Source: CALANV01 sp036381615
Lineage (GTDB): Bacteria; Pseudomonadota; Alphaproteobacteria; CACIAM-22H2
Length of the DNA: 28,594 bases
Assembly: GCA_036381615.1 (NCBI GenBank)
Contig: DASVCL010000048.1
Location: forward strand, 1-28,594
Reading direction: 5' to 3'
Positions within the stretch are counted from its first letter, which is position 1, and every line of letters starts with the position of its first letter. This document shows positions 1 to 8,509 of the stretch, piece by piece. The notes under the pieces were generated by a model, which worked only from the letters and a program-made list of their open reading frames with translations, searched no databases and was not told the origin of the DNA. A program made the position numbers and the translations under genes.

Positions 1-339
1 CTCGCAGGCGGCAATACGGCCGCGACCGAACGCGCAGCGGCCGAACAGACCTCTGGCGTCAACGCCGCGATGGCTTATGGCACGGATGGTGCGCTGGCGG
101 CCCTCGGGCTCGTCGTAATGAGCGACCCGAAGGGGGCACAGATCGTCTACGCGCCGGCCCCGGTGGTGCGCGCGTCGGTTCTCGAGCAGTATCCTCGGAT
201 CAAGGATGTTCTCGAACCGGTGTTCGCGTCGCTGGACCTCGCGACCCTGCAGGGCCTTAACGCCAAAATTGCGGTAGAGGGGCGGGACGCGAGGCAGGTC
301 GCGGCCGACTATTTGAAGGAGAAGGGGTTCCTGAGGTAA
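1..339 (+). CDS. Glycine betaine/choline-type ABC substrate-binding protein, C-terminal part (5' cut by window)
   Basis: The reading frame is open from base 1, so the gene begins outside the window; only the last 112 residues are present. The tail resembles the OpuAC/OsmF (YehZ) family of periplasmic binding proteins: a segment AYGTDGALAAL near the ligand-closing lobe, then an ending with NAKIAVEGRDARQVAADYL and the KEKGFL terminus usual in this family. Members bind quaternary amines or related osmolytes in the periplasm and hand them to a YehYXW-type permease, and exactly those three genes follow. Family assignment is good; the precise ligand (betaine, choline, proline betaine or other) cannot be read from this piece. 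It is separated from the next gene by 78 bases holding two GC-rich hairpins, unlike the overlaps between the downstream genes. Confidence 0.8.
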   Translation, partial: LAGGNTAATERAAAEQTSGVNAAMAYGTDGALAALGLVVMSDPKGAQIVYAPAPVVRASVLEQYPRIKDVLEPVFASLDLATLQGLNAKIAVEGRDARQVAADYLKEKGFLR

Positions 340-351
340 GTGGGGAGCCTG

Positions 352-390
352 GGCCGGCACGGCCGGCGTTGAGGCGGGGCCACGCGGCCC
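352..390 (+). other. Two intercistronic GC hairpins after the binding-protein gene
   Basis: GGCCG-GCA..CGGCC around 352-366 and GGGCC-ACGC-GGCCC at 377-390 are perfect short inverted repeats between the binding-protein stop and the permease start. There is no T-tract, so they look more like mRNA 3'-end stabilisers or attenuators than a full intrinsic terminator. That would suit an ABC operon in which the binding protein is made in excess. Confidence 0.4.
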
Positions 391-417
391 TCTTCCGGGC
401 CCGGTCTCAACAAGTCT

Positions 418-1599
418 GTGATTCCGGTTAAGATCCTGCGCCGTGCCATGCTCCGCAACCGCGTGCTTCTCATCCTGATCGTCGCGGGCCTTCTCGCCAG
501 CTTCGGTTTCGCGTTTGTGACGCACGCGCCAAATCGCCTGGTATCCGGTCAGCCGGTCTCCTTGATTGCCGCCGTCGACGGAACACGGCTGCTCGCGCTT
601 CTCCCCGGCGTCATTCTCCTCTTGGGGCCGTTTCTGCCGCAGCGGCGCACGGTGCACGGCGTCGTCGCCGTCTCGGCGATGACGTTTCTCGTGGCGCTCT
701 GGTGGCTTGCGGGGACGTCGGCGGCAAGTCTCGCCGAAAGCGCCTCGCCCGCGGCGCGCACGTCGCTCGGCGCGGCATTCTGGATGCTCTTCGTCTGCAC
801 CGCTTTGGCGTTGATCGACGCCGCACGCCGTCTCGGCCTGTCCGCCGCAGCCGGCCTTCTCATCGGCGCGGCCGTCGGCGCTGCGATCGCTCTGCTCGGC
901 GTCTCGGGCGCGCTCGACCAGCTATCTATTGTCAGGGAGTATGCCAGTCAGCGGGACGTATTCGCCGATGCGGTGACGCGCCATATCGTCATCGTGCTCG
1001 CGGCACTCGTGCCGACCGTGATCCTGGGGGTGCCGCTTGGGATCCTCGCGCACCGGCGACGGAGGTTCGCTGCGGGCCTCTTCCCGATCCTCAACATCGT
1101 GCAAACGATTCCGTCGATCGCGCTCTTCGGAATGCTGATCGCGCCGCTCTCGGGCCTTGCCACGATCTTTCCCGGGCTCGCAGCGCTCGGCGTCAGCGGC
1201 ATCGGCCTTACCCCGGCGATCATCGCCCTCGTCCTTTATTCGCTCCTGCCGATCGTCCGGAACATGGCCGAGGGTCTTGCCGGCGTTCCGTCTGCCGCCA
1301 TCGAAGCGGCGCGCGGCATGGGGATGAGTCCACGCCAGGTGTTCTGGCGTGTCGAGCTGCCGCTCGCGCTACCGGTGTTTTTGTCCGGCCTGCGCATCAC
1401 CGTCGTGCAGGCGGTGGGGCTCGCGGCGGTGGCGGCGCTCATTGGCGCCGGTGGGCTCGGCGCCATCATGTTCCAAGGTCTCTTCGCCTCCGCGCTGGAC
1501 CTGACCCTGCTCGGCGCCCTGCCCGTCATTCTGCTCGCGGTAATGGCCGATGCGTTCCTGAGGTTGCTCACCGCGTATGCGGAAAGGCGGCCCGGATGA
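418..1599 (+). CDS. ABC transporter permease, YehY-like (osmolyte/quaternary amine importer)
   Basis: This 393-residue inner-membrane protein has several hydrophobic segments in its N-terminal half, then a BPD_transp_1-type permease domain from about residue 185 on. The EAA loop is visible as EAARGMGMSPRQVF about 100 residues before the C-terminus, followed by the RVELPLALPVF stretch that docks on the ATPase. Length and architecture match YehY (about 385 residues), the larger permease of the OsmF-YehYXW system, rather than the shorter OpuBB type. The start is GTG at 418; an in-frame ATG at 448 would remove ten residues, and neither has a strong Shine-Dalgarno. The stop overlaps the ATPase start (ATGA), indicating translational coupling. 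The partner binding protein lies just upstream. Confidence 0.85.
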   Translation: MIPVKILRRAMLRNRVLLILIVAGLLASFGFAFVTHAPNRLVSGQPVSLIAAVDGTRLLALLPGVILLLGPFLPQRRTVHGVVAVSAMTFLVALWWLAGTSAASLAESASPAARTSLGAAFWMLFVCTALALIDAARRLGLSAAAGLLIGAAVGAAIALLGVSGALDQLSIVREYASQRDVFADAVTRHIVIVLAALVPTVILGVPLGILAHRRRRFAAGLFPILNIVQTIPSIALFGMLIAPLSGLATIFPGLAALGVSGIGLTPAIIALVLYSLLPIVRNMAEGLAGVPSAAIEAARGMGMSPRQVFWRVELPLALPVFLSGLRITVVQAVGLAAVAALIGAGGLGAIMFQGLFASALDLTLLGALPVILLAVMADAFLRLLTAYAERRPG

Positions 1600-2519
1600 T
1601 CGAGCTCGATCGCCTGTCGAAGCGATATGGCGCCGTGACGGCCGTCGACGACGTCTCGGTCACCATCGGGAAAGGCGAGTTCTTCGCGGTCATCGGGCCG
1701 TCGGGTTCGGGCAAGTCGACCATGCTCAAGATGATCAACCGGCTGATTCCGTGGTCGGCCGGCTCGATCCGGATCAATGGCGAGGATATCCTCCGCTTCA
1801 GGCCGGAGGATCTGCGCCGGCGCATGGGCTACGTGATCCAGTCGATCGGGCTTTTCCCGCATTGGACCGTGGAGCGCAACGTCGGCACGGTTCTGGAACT
1901 GCTCGGCTGGCCCAGGGCGAAAATCCGCGATCGCGCGACCGAGCTTCTGGGGCTGCTGAAGCTCGATCCGGACCGATTTCGCGGCAAATATCCCCACCAG
2001 CTCTCGGGCGGCGAGCAGCAGCGCGTCGGCGTCGCGCGTGCACTCGCGGCCGGTCCCGACGTCCTCCTCATGGACGAGCCCTTCGGCGCGCTCGATCCCG
2101 TCACCCGCAGCACGCTTCAGACGGAGATCGCGCGCATTCATCGCGAAAGCGGCACGACCATCATCTTCGTGACCCACGACATGGACGAGGCGCTGAAACT
2201 CGCCTCGCGGGTCGCGATTCTGGACCATGGCCGCCTCGTGCAGACGGGGACTCCGCTGGAACTGCTCACCGCCCCGGCGACCGACTTCGTGCGTGATTTC
2301 GTCGGGCGCGAGGACTACGGAATCAAGCTACTATCGGTCGAGGCCGTGGCGAGCCGTCTGCGCGCGGGCGAAGCGGTGCCGGGTGAACCGATCGCCGCGT
2401 CGGCGAGCCTCCGCGAAGCGCTGTCGCGGATGGTCACGCAAGGCACGGATCGGCTCGGCGTCGTCGACTCCGACGGCCGCCCGCTCGGCGCCCTGCACCT
2501 TGCGGATCTGGCACGGTAA
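1596..2519 (+). CDS. ABC transporter ATPase with C-terminal CBS region, YehX/OpuCA-like
   Basis: This is the 307-residue ATPase of the importer. Walker A is GPSGSGKST (residues 34-42), the Q-loop lies in GYVIQSIGLFPH, the signature LSGGEQQRV starts at residue 136, Walker B is VLLMDEPFGALDP and the H-loop is FVTHDMDEA. After the ATPase core, the last 60 or so residues (EALSRMVTQGTDRLGVVDSD) look like a single CBS-type half, as in OpuA/YehX ATPases, where CBS domains gate transport by ionic strength. The ATG at 1596 overlaps the upstream permease stop. The frame stays open far upstream (to 702), but that part is a shadow of the permease gene. The gene ends in TAATG, overlapping the next permease. 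Confidence 0.9.
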   Translation: MIELDRLSKRYGAVTAVDDVSVTIGKGEFFAVIGPSGSGKSTMLKMINRLIPWSAGSIRINGEDILRFRPEDLRRRMGYVIQSIGLFPHWTVERNVGTVLELLGWPRAKIRDRATELLGLLKLDPDRFRGKYPHQLSGGEQQRVGVARALAAGPDVLLMDEPFGALDPVTRSTLQTEIARIHRESGTTIIFVTHDMDEALKLASRVAILDHGRLVQTGTPLELLTAPATDFVRDFVGREDYGIKLLSVEAVASRLRAGEAVPGEPIAASASLREALSRMVTQGTDRLGVVDSDGRPLGALHLADLAR

Positions 2520-3271
2520 TGACGGCGAGGGTTCGCGCGCTCGGACATGATGCGCTCCTATGGACGGCGCTCGCCTTCGTGACGCTCGTCCTGCTCATGG
2601 TTGAACTGAAGCCTCTTTTCGCCGCGCTCTTCCCCTGGCTCGATCGTCCGCTCTACGAGCAGGACTCGTTCCTCGATCTCGTGTTCGCCCATGTCGCGCT
2701 CGTCGGCGCGTCGAGTATCGCGGCGGTCGTGCTCGGCGTTGGTGCCGGCATCTTCGTCACGCGCCCGGCCGGCGCCGAGTTCCGCGACATTGCCGAGACG
2801 GTCGCGGCCATGGGGCAGACCTTTCCGCCCGTCGCGATTCTGGCGCTCGCGGTGCCCGTCATCGGCTTCGGCGCCGCGCCGGCGCTGATCGCGCTCACCG
2901 CCTACGGGCTGCTGCCGGTACTTCAGAATACGATTGCGGGGCTGAGCGTCGTGCCGGAACCGGTGCGCGAGGCCGCGCGTGGCATCGGGATGACGGATGG
3001 CCAGATTCTGCGCCGCGTCGAATTGCCGCTTGCCGCCCCCGTGATCCTCGCAGGCATCCGCACCTCCGTGATCATCAACGTCGGCACGGCGACGATCGCC
3101 TCGACGGTCGGCGCGAAGACGCTCGGATCGCCGATCATCGTCGGCCTCAACGGCGCGAACATTGCGTATGTCCTTCAGGGGGCGGTTCTGGTCGCCCTCC
3201 TCGGTGTCGTGCTCGATCTCGCCTTCGAGCGGCTCGGCAAGTGGCTACGGCGCTGGCAGACGGCCGCATGA
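2519..3271 (+). CDS. ABC transporter permease, YehW-like
   Basis: This is the 250-residue second permease of the osmolyte importer, close to the length of YehW (about 243). The single permease domain has about six hydrophobic segments and an EAA loop EAARGIGMTDGQILRR, followed by VELPLAAPVILAG. The paired glycine-rich motif GTATIASTVGAKTLGSPI is typical of the OpuBB/YehW family. Its start ATG overlaps the ATPase stop (TAATG), so binding protein, YehY, YehX and YehW form one transcription unit whose promoter lies left of the window. It probably pairs with the larger YehY-like permease as a heterodimer. It is the last gene of the unit; the next coding start is about 380 bases on, behind its own promoter. 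Confidence 0.88.
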   Translation: MTARVRALGHDALLWTALAFVTLVLLMVELKPLFAALFPWLDRPLYEQDSFLDLVFAHVALVGASSIAAVVLGVGAGIFVTRPAGAEFRDIAETVAAMGQTFPPVAILALAVPVIGFGAAPALIALTAYGLLPVLQNTIAGLSVVPEPVREAARGIGMTDGQILRRVELPLAAPVILAGIRTSVIINVGTATIASTVGAKTLGSPIIVGLNGANIAYVLQGAVLVALLGVVLDLAFERLGKWLRRWQTAA

Positions 3272-3580
3272 GCGATCGCCTCGGATCCTCTGTCCAGCCA
3301 ACCATCACGCTTCGCAAAAGATCGAGGAATCCGACCTGCGATCATTAAGCACTTTCGCCAATGTTTCGTCGTCACGCCCCATCAGCGCATTGAAGACGGC
3401 ATACCGTCTCGTCATTCACCAGATGTTACCAGGATGTCGCGAGGCGCCGAGCTTGCCAGGACCATAATGCGGGGGTCGATAAACCGGCCGAACCGCATAC
3501 CCATGTCACCGGCCGCCGGAATGATCGGCGCCACGTGCCTGAAGGGACTCTTACCGCTTCGATCCGCTGAAACGCACCTA

Positions 3581-3610
3581 TTGACACGGTCGAGATTGCG
3601 TTGATAGCGT
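3581..3610 (+). promoter_or_regulatory. Sigma-70-type promoter for the FAH-hyuAB-liv cluster
   Basis: A perfect -35 box TTGACA lies at 3581-3586; 18 bases on is TAGCGT (3605-3610) as a weak -10. The predicted transcription start, about 3617, would fall inside the first of two tandem palindromes, as expected for a repressible promoter. The first coding start is at 3654, giving a short leader. Confidence 0.5.
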
Positions 3611-3612
3611 AG

Positions 3613-3639
3613 GTAATGGCGTTACCGTAACGACGTTAC
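3613..3639. promoter_or_regulatory. Tandem 13-bp palindromic operator, GTAAYGNCGTTAC twice
   Basis: GTAATGGCGTTAC (3613-3625) and GTAACGACGTTAC (3627-3639) are two copies of one dyad whose centres are 14 bases apart. The second is a perfect palindrome around its central A; the first has one mismatched pair. They overlap the predicted start site and lie just upstream of the ribosome-binding site, so a dimeric repressor here would block initiation. The best candidate in the window is the IclR protein encoded at 8510-9370, because IclR dimers use short palindromes and are often cluster-encoded; this assignment is inference. Confidence 0.6.
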
Positions 3640-3653
3640 CTAGGGGGATTCAG

Positions 3654-4508
3654 GTGTACCTGGCGCTCATTCAGGAGAAGGGGGAGACCCGGCTCGCTGC
3701 CAAGGTGGGCCAACGGGTCGTGTTGCTCGACCGTTCCGACCTGCCGGCGGACCCGCTCGCCATCCTGCTGAATGCAGATCTGCGGGCGCGGGCGGCGAAG
3801 GCTGCCGACGGAGCGCGCGAGGTTGACGCGGAGGCACTGTCTTTTCGTCTTCCGCTTGCCGAACTCGGCAAGATCATTTGCGTCGGGCTGAACTATGCCG
3901 ACCATGCGGCGGAGAGCCCGTATGAAAAGCCGAAGCACCCAGTCTACTTCCTGCGCGTCGGTACCAGCCTGATTCCCCATGGTGCGCCGATCGTGCGACC
4001 GCGCGTCTCCGATCAGCTCGACTTCGAGGGCGAAATGGTGGCGGTGATCGGGAAGGCGGGGCGCGCAATCCCGGTGGAGCGCGCGCTCGAGCACGTTGCG
4101 GCCTACTCGATCTTCAACGACGCTTCGATCCGGGATTATCAGTTCAAGGGCCCGCAGTGGACGCTTGGCAAGAACTTCGACGCCACCGGCGCGTTCGGCC
4201 CCTGGCTCGTTTCCACCGACGAAGTGCCGGCCGGGGCAACGGGCCTTCGTATCCAGACGCGGCTCAATGGCCAGGTGGTTCAGGACGCCAACACGGATGA
4301 CCTGATCTTTCCCGTCGCCGAGCTCGTGGCGCGCGCAAGCGAGGCGATGACGTTGAATCCTGGTGACGTGATCGTCACCGGCACGCCGTCGGGCGTGGGC
4401 TTCGCCCGCAAGCCGCCGCTGTTCATGAAGGATGGTGATGTCTGCGAGGTCGAGGTTAACGGTCTTGGGGTGCTGCGCAATCCAGTGCAGGACGAGGTGC
4501 GTTCGTGA
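3654..4508 (+). CDS. Fumarylacetoacetate hydrolase (FAH) family protein
   Basis: This 284-residue protein has an N-terminal lid region (1-70) and an FAH catalytic domain from about 73. Visible family motifs are KIICVGLNYADHAAES (73-88), the metal-binding pair E125/E127 in FEGEMVAVIGK, the third ligand D156 in FNDASIRDYQ, K173 in LGKNFDATGAFGPW, and the closing GDVIVTGTPSGVGF (237-250). Family members are Mg/Mn enzymes that hydrolyse acylpyruvates, isomerise or decarboxylate 2-oxo-diene acids, or lyse ureidoglycolate; the sequence alone does not separate these. The GTG start is supported by an AGGGGG ribosome-binding site six to seven bases upstream. It is first in the cluster, and its stop overlaps the hyuA start, so it probably acts on the product of HyuAB or of the downstream aldolase-like enzyme. 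Confidence 0.88.
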   Translation: MYLALIQEKGETRLAAKVGQRVVLLDRSDLPADPLAILLNADLRARAAKAADGAREVDAEALSFRLPLAELGKIICVGLNYADHAAESPYEKPKHPVYFLRVGTSLIPHGAPIVRPRVSDQLDFEGEMVAVIGKAGRAIPVERALEHVAAYSIFNDASIRDYQFKGPQWTLGKNFDATGAFGPWLVSTDEVPAGATGLRIQTRLNGQVVQDANTDDLIFPVAELVARASEAMTLNPGDVIVTGTPSGVGFARKPPLFMKDGDVCEVEVNGLGVLRNPVQDEVRS

Positions 4509-6598
4509 GCAACCGGACGCAGAACGCCCCGGCCGGACTGCGCATCGCTGCAGACGTCGGTGGCACCTTCACGGACGTGGCCATCTTCGACGAGACGACG
4601 GGTCGTATCCGGTTGGGCAAGACACTGACCACGCCGGCGCGCCTGATCGAAGGTATGGGACATGGCGTCAGGAAGGCTAGTGCCGCCTTTAGCGAGGCCC
4701 GTTTGTTCTTGCACGGCACGACGGTTGCTATCAACGCGCTGCTCGAACGCAAGGGCGCGCGAACCGCGCTCGTCACGACACGCGGTTTTCGCGATATCTA
4801 CGAGATCGGCCGCGTCAACCGTCCCGAGGCCTACAACCTGTTCTTCCGTAAGCATCGGCCGCTCGTTGAGCGCGCCTTGCGCTTTGAGGTCGACGAACGC
4901 CTCAATGCAGCCGGCGACGTTCTGCGCCCGCTCGACGAGTCGGAACTCGAGCAGATCGCTCAACAGCTCGAACAGGAACGCATCGAGGCAATTGCGATTT
5001 TGTTCCTGCATTCCTATCGCAACCCGGTCCACGAAATCCGCGCGCGCGACTTCTTCAGAAAGCGATTGCCTGACGTGTTCGTCACGGCGTCGCACGAGCT
5101 GTCGCAGGAATATCGCGAGTTCGAGCGCAGTTCGACGGTGGCAGCCAACGCCTATGTCGGCCCGCGCGTGCAACGCTACTTGGCCGAAACCAGGGAATTT
5201 CTCGACGCCGCAAATTTCACCGGCACATTCTTGGTCGTGCAGTCGACCGGTGGGCTTTATGACGTCGAGCAGGCGAGTCGCGAATGCATCCGCATGCTTG
5301 AATCGGGACCGTCTGCCGGCGTGATCGGCACGCGCGAGCTGTGCGCCGCCATCGGGCTGCGGAACGCCATTGCGTTCGACATGGGCGGCACGACGGCCAA
5401 GGCCGGCGTCATTCTCGGCGGCGTGGAACTGACCGCTGGTCATGTCATGGTCGGCGGCTATGCCGAAGGCCTCCCGATCCAGATCCCGATGATCGACATC
5501 GAGGAGGTCGGGACGGGCGGCGGCAGCATCGCCCGCGTGGTGGCCGGTGGCGCGATCCGAGTCGGGCCGGAGAGCGCCGGCGCTGTCCCCGGGCCCGTCT
5601 GTTACGGCGGCGGCGGCACCGAACCGACCGTGACCGACGCCAATCTCCTGCTTGGGCGCCTCGCCCCCGACCTCTTCCTCGGCGGCGAGATGGCGCTCGA
5701 CGTCGATGGCGCCACGAGAGCCCTACGGGAGCGCGTCGCCGAACCGCTCGGGCTCACGGTGACGCAGGCGGCGGACGGTATCGTCCGCATCGCGGTCAGC
5801 CAGATGGCCAATGTGGTCAAGCGTGTCACCACCGAGCGCGGCCTCGACGCCCGCGATTTTGCCATGGTCGCCTACGGCGGCGCGGGCCCGCTGCACGCGA
5901 CGCTCGTCGCACGCGAACTGCAGATCGGCCGCGTCATCGTCCCCAACGCGCCGGGGCACTTTTCCGCTTACGGCATGCTGGTTTCCGATCTGCGGCGCGA
6001 TTTCGTGCGTACGCTGTTTGCGCGCCTTGCCGATGCGCCCTTCGACCTGTTCGACGAGATTTTCGAGGACATGCGCGCGCGCGGTGTCTCCGAGATCCGC
6101 AAGGCGGCGCGCGAGGTGGTCGACGTCACGGTGCAGTATGCCGCCGACATGCGCTACGTCGGGCAGGAGCACGCGGTAACGGTCGAGATTCCGGCTGAAC
6201 TGTTCCGCACGCGCGATGTCGCGGGTATCAAGGCGCGCTTCGACGCGGTGCATGCCCAGCGCTACGGTTATGCCTCGCCGGATGAAAATGCCGAAGTGGT
6301 CAGCCTGCGCCTTTCGGTCGCTGGCAGGATCCGCAAGCCGCAGCTTGCGCCCATTCCTCAAGCGAAGACCGCCACGCCCGACGCGGCGCTGATCGGCGTT
6401 CGGCCGGTCGAGTTTGGCGTCCTCGGCGGCCGCATCGAGACGCCGATCTACCATCGCGACCGGCTCGCCGCGGGTCACCGCATCGAGGGACCGGCCCTAA
6501 TTCAGGAATACGCGTCGACGACCGTACTGGCGCCGGGTGATCGGCTTCTTGTCGATTCCTTCGGAAATCTCGATATCGAGGTAGAGATCACGCGATGA
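4505..6598 (+). CDS. hyuA: HyuA: hydantoinase/oxoprolinase family subunit A (ATP-dependent)
   Basis: This 697-residue protein has the full HyuA layout: an N-terminal domain with the phosphate loop DVGGTFTDVAIF (17-28), the Hydantoinase_A core with a second actin-like phosphate loop FDMGGTTAKAGV near residue 290, and a C-terminal domain ending in the family pattern GPALIQEYASTTVLAPGD. With HyuB, these proteins couple ATP hydrolysis to opening of cyclic amides (N-methylhydantoin, 5-oxoproline, caprolactam) or to carboxylation of ketones (acetone and acetophenone carboxylases). The subfamily cannot be fixed from motifs alone. The GTG start overlaps the FAH stop (GTGA) and the stop overlaps the hyuB ATG, so the two subunits are coupled. 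It probably forms a cytoplasmic complex with HyuB. Confidence 0.92.
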   Translation: MSNRTQNAPAGLRIAADVGGTFTDVAIFDETTGRIRLGKTLTTPARLIEGMGHGVRKASAAFSEARLFLHGTTVAINALLERKGARTALVTTRGFRDIYEIGRVNRPEAYNLFFRKHRPLVERALRFEVDERLNAAGDVLRPLDESELEQIAQQLEQERIEAIAILFLHSYRNPVHEIRARDFFRKRLPDVFVTASHELSQEYREFERSSTVAANAYVGPRVQRYLAETREFLDAANFTGTFLVVQSTGGLYDVEQASRECIRMLESGPSAGVIGTRELCAAIGLRNAIAFDMGGTTAKAGVILGGVELTAGHVMVGGYAEGLPIQIPMIDIEEVGTGGGSIARVVAGGAIRVGPESAGAVPGPVCYGGGGTEPTVTDANLLLGRLAPDLFLGGEMALDVDGATRALRERVAEPLGLTVTQAADGIVRIAVSQMANVVKRVTTERGLDARDFAMVAYGGAGPLHATLVARELQIGRVIVPNAPGHFSAYGMLVSDLRRDFVRTLFARLADAPFDLFDEIFEDMRARGVSEIRKAAREVVDVTVQYAADMRYVGQEHAVTVEIPAELFRTRDVAGIKARFDAVHAQRYGYASPDENAEVVSLRLSVAGRIRKPQLAPIPQAKTATPDAALIGVRPVEFGVLGGRIETPIYHRDRLAAGHRIEGPALIQEYASTTVLAPGDRLLVDSFGNLDIEVEITR

Positions 6599-8496
6599 CC
6601 AGCAAGACGGCTACCGCCCGCAAGGTCGACCCCGTTGTCACAGAGATCATCCGCAACGGCTTCATCGCCGCTACCGAGGAGATGAAGACTAATTTGATGC
6701 GGACGGCCTACAACATGATCATCTACGAGGCGCTCGACTTCACTGTCGGGCTCTTCGACCGGCACGGCAACACGGTTTCCATCGGCATCGGCCTGCCAAT
6801 GTTCATCCGCGGGATGAGCGACACGATAAAGGCCAAGCTCGCTCATTTCGGCGTGGACGGCCTCGAGCCGGGGGACGTGCTGCTCACCAACGACGCCTAC
6901 ATCACGGGCAGTCATCTCAACCACATGACCTTTTCGGTGCCGATCTTCCATGACGGCGAGCTGCTCGGATTCGCCGCGTGCATGGCGCATTGGCAGGACA
7001 TCGGCGGCACGCTCGACGGCATGACGCGGGACATCTATTCGGAAGGCCTGCAGATGCCAATCGTCAAGGCCTGGCGCAAAGGTGTCCCCAACGACGACAT
7101 TCTCGCGGTCATCCGCATGAATGTTCGTCTGCCCGAACGTGCCATGGGCGATCTGCGCGCACAGGTGGCCGCGGTGAAAACGGGCGAGAAGCGTTTCCTC
7201 GAGCTGGTGGCAAAGTACGGCAAGGACGCGGTGCTCGGCGCGATCGACGCGATTTTCGACCATTCCGAGGCGCTGGCGCGCGAAAGTGTCGCGCAGATTC
7301 CTGATGGCGTGTACGAGGCCGAATCGTTCATGGACGATGATGGCGTCGATATCGGGAAGCGCGTGCCTATCCGCGTCAAGGTGATCGTCAAGGGCGATCA
7401 CATGACGGTCGACCTCACTGAGGTGAGCGAGCAAGTCAAAGGCTTCTATAATTCGGGCGAGACCGCCGGTCGCTCGGCTGCGCAAGTCGCCTTCAAGTGC
7501 CTGACATCCGGGCTCGACCTGCCGATCAACGACGGCACGTTCCGGGCGCTGGACGTGATTCTACCGCCCGGCAAGGTCGTGAGTGCACAGCGTCCCGCCC
7601 CGATGCGCTGGTGGATGACTTATCCCATGACGATCGTCGACACGATCTTCAAGGCGCTGGCACCCGCGGTGCCGACCCGCGTGATCGCCGGGCATCATGC
7701 CGATCTGGTCGTAGCCATGATCAACGGCCGCGAGCCGCGGAGCGGGCAGTTTTTCGTGTATCTCGGCGGGCTGATCGGCGGCGGATGGGGGGCCAAGCAC
7801 AACGAAGACGGCGTGAGCGCCACCATCGCAATCAATGATGGGGATACGCATAACGGACCGACCGAGCAGGTCGAAGCCAAGTATCCATTGATCGTGGAGC
7901 GATACGCACTCCGCCCTGACTCGGGGGGCGCGGGCAAGTATCGCGGCGGGCTTGGCACCGAGCAGGTCGTTCGCGCCGTTGACGACATAATGTTCAACGC
8001 GCAGATCGACCGCGTCGACTGTCGGCCGTGGGGTTTGTTCGGGGGGCTCTCCGGGCTCGGGAACGAGGTGTCGCTCCGGCGCGACGGGCAGGAGATCCGC
8101 TTCCCAACGGGCAAAGTGCTGGCGCAGTACCTCAAGAAGGGTGATGTCTATACGTTACGGTCGGGTGGGGGCGGCGGATATGGAAGCCCCCTCGACCGTA
8201 AGTTCGAGGACGTCGAGTATGACGTGCGGCAGGGCTATGTCTCGATCGAGGCAGCGCGGGCCCAGTACGGCGTCGAGATTGACCGCACGACCGGGCGCGC
8301 GGATCGGGATAAGTCCGCCGCCCTGCGCCAGGCAATGCGGCATGCGGGCCTGCCGAAGGACCGTCCGTTCACGCGCGAAGACGACTCGCCGTGCGGATGC
8401 CGGTATGGCACCTTGTGGCCACAGCCCGATCCCGAAGCGGAGACCATGAATCGTGCCATTGCGGCGGCCGGGCTTGGTAAGTGGCGCTGCTGCTGA
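6595..8496 (+). CDS. hyuB: HyuB: hydantoinase/oxoprolinase family subunit B, with cysteine-rich tail
   Basis: This 633-residue protein is the partner of HyuA. Family landmarks are GDVLLTNDAYITGSHLNHM, the AHWQDIGG motif, EVAAKYPLIVERYALRPDSG-like spacing before the glycine-rich RSGGGGGYGSPLDR, and the YVSIEAARAQYGV stretch that usually closes the fold. About 70 further residues follow this point, making the protein longer than many HyuB proteins. The extension carries C600 and C602 (CGCRYG) and ends in C632-C633 (KWRCC), which could form a small metal site or disulfides. The ATG overlaps the hyuA stop. The stop lies 14 bases before the IclR start, with the IclR ribosome-binding site in the gap. 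The true substrate is unknown. Confidence 0.92.
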   Translation: MTSKTATARKVDPVVTEIIRNGFIAATEEMKTNLMRTAYNMIIYEALDFTVGLFDRHGNTVSIGIGLPMFIRGMSDTIKAKLAHFGVDGLEPGDVLLTNDAYITGSHLNHMTFSVPIFHDGELLGFAACMAHWQDIGGTLDGMTRDIYSEGLQMPIVKAWRKGVPNDDILAVIRMNVRLPERAMGDLRAQVAAVKTGEKRFLELVAKYGKDAVLGAIDAIFDHSEALARESVAQIPDGVYEAESFMDDDGVDIGKRVPIRVKVIVKGDHMTVDLTEVSEQVKGFYNSGETAGRSAAQVAFKCLTSGLDLPINDGTFRALDVILPPGKVVSAQRPAPMRWWMTYPMTIVDTIFKALAPAVPTRVIAGHHADLVVAMINGREPRSGQFFVYLGGLIGGGWGAKHNEDGVSATIAINDGDTHNGPTEQVEAKYPLIVERYALRPDSGGAGKYRGGLGTEQVVRAVDDIMFNAQIDRVDCRPWGLFGGLSGLGNEVSLRRDGQEIRFPTGKVLAQYLKKGDVYTLRSGGGGGYGSPLDRKFEDVEYDVRQGYVSIEAARAQYGVEIDRTTGRADRDKSAALRQAMRHAGLPKDRPFTREDDSPCGCRYGTLWPQPDPEAETMNRAIAAAGLGKWRCC

Positions 8497-8509
8497 GAGG
8501 GGGATAGCC

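Larger units (their letters stand above)
3272..3653. other. Intergenic region holding the promoter/operator of the hyu-liv cluster
   Basis: The 382-base gap shows no convincing gene on either strand; reverse-strand reading gives only short peptides without a recognised family. The right-hand 75 bases hold a TTGACA box and two tandem palindromes, described separately. I see no clear intrinsic terminator for the upstream importer operon. Confidence 0.6.

Noticed and set aside
702..1595. Long open frame in front of the YehX ATPase start that would give a 605-residue protein
   Set aside because: It lies over the YehY-like permease in another frame, is arginine-rich and without motifs, and the ATPase homology begins exactly at ATG 1596.
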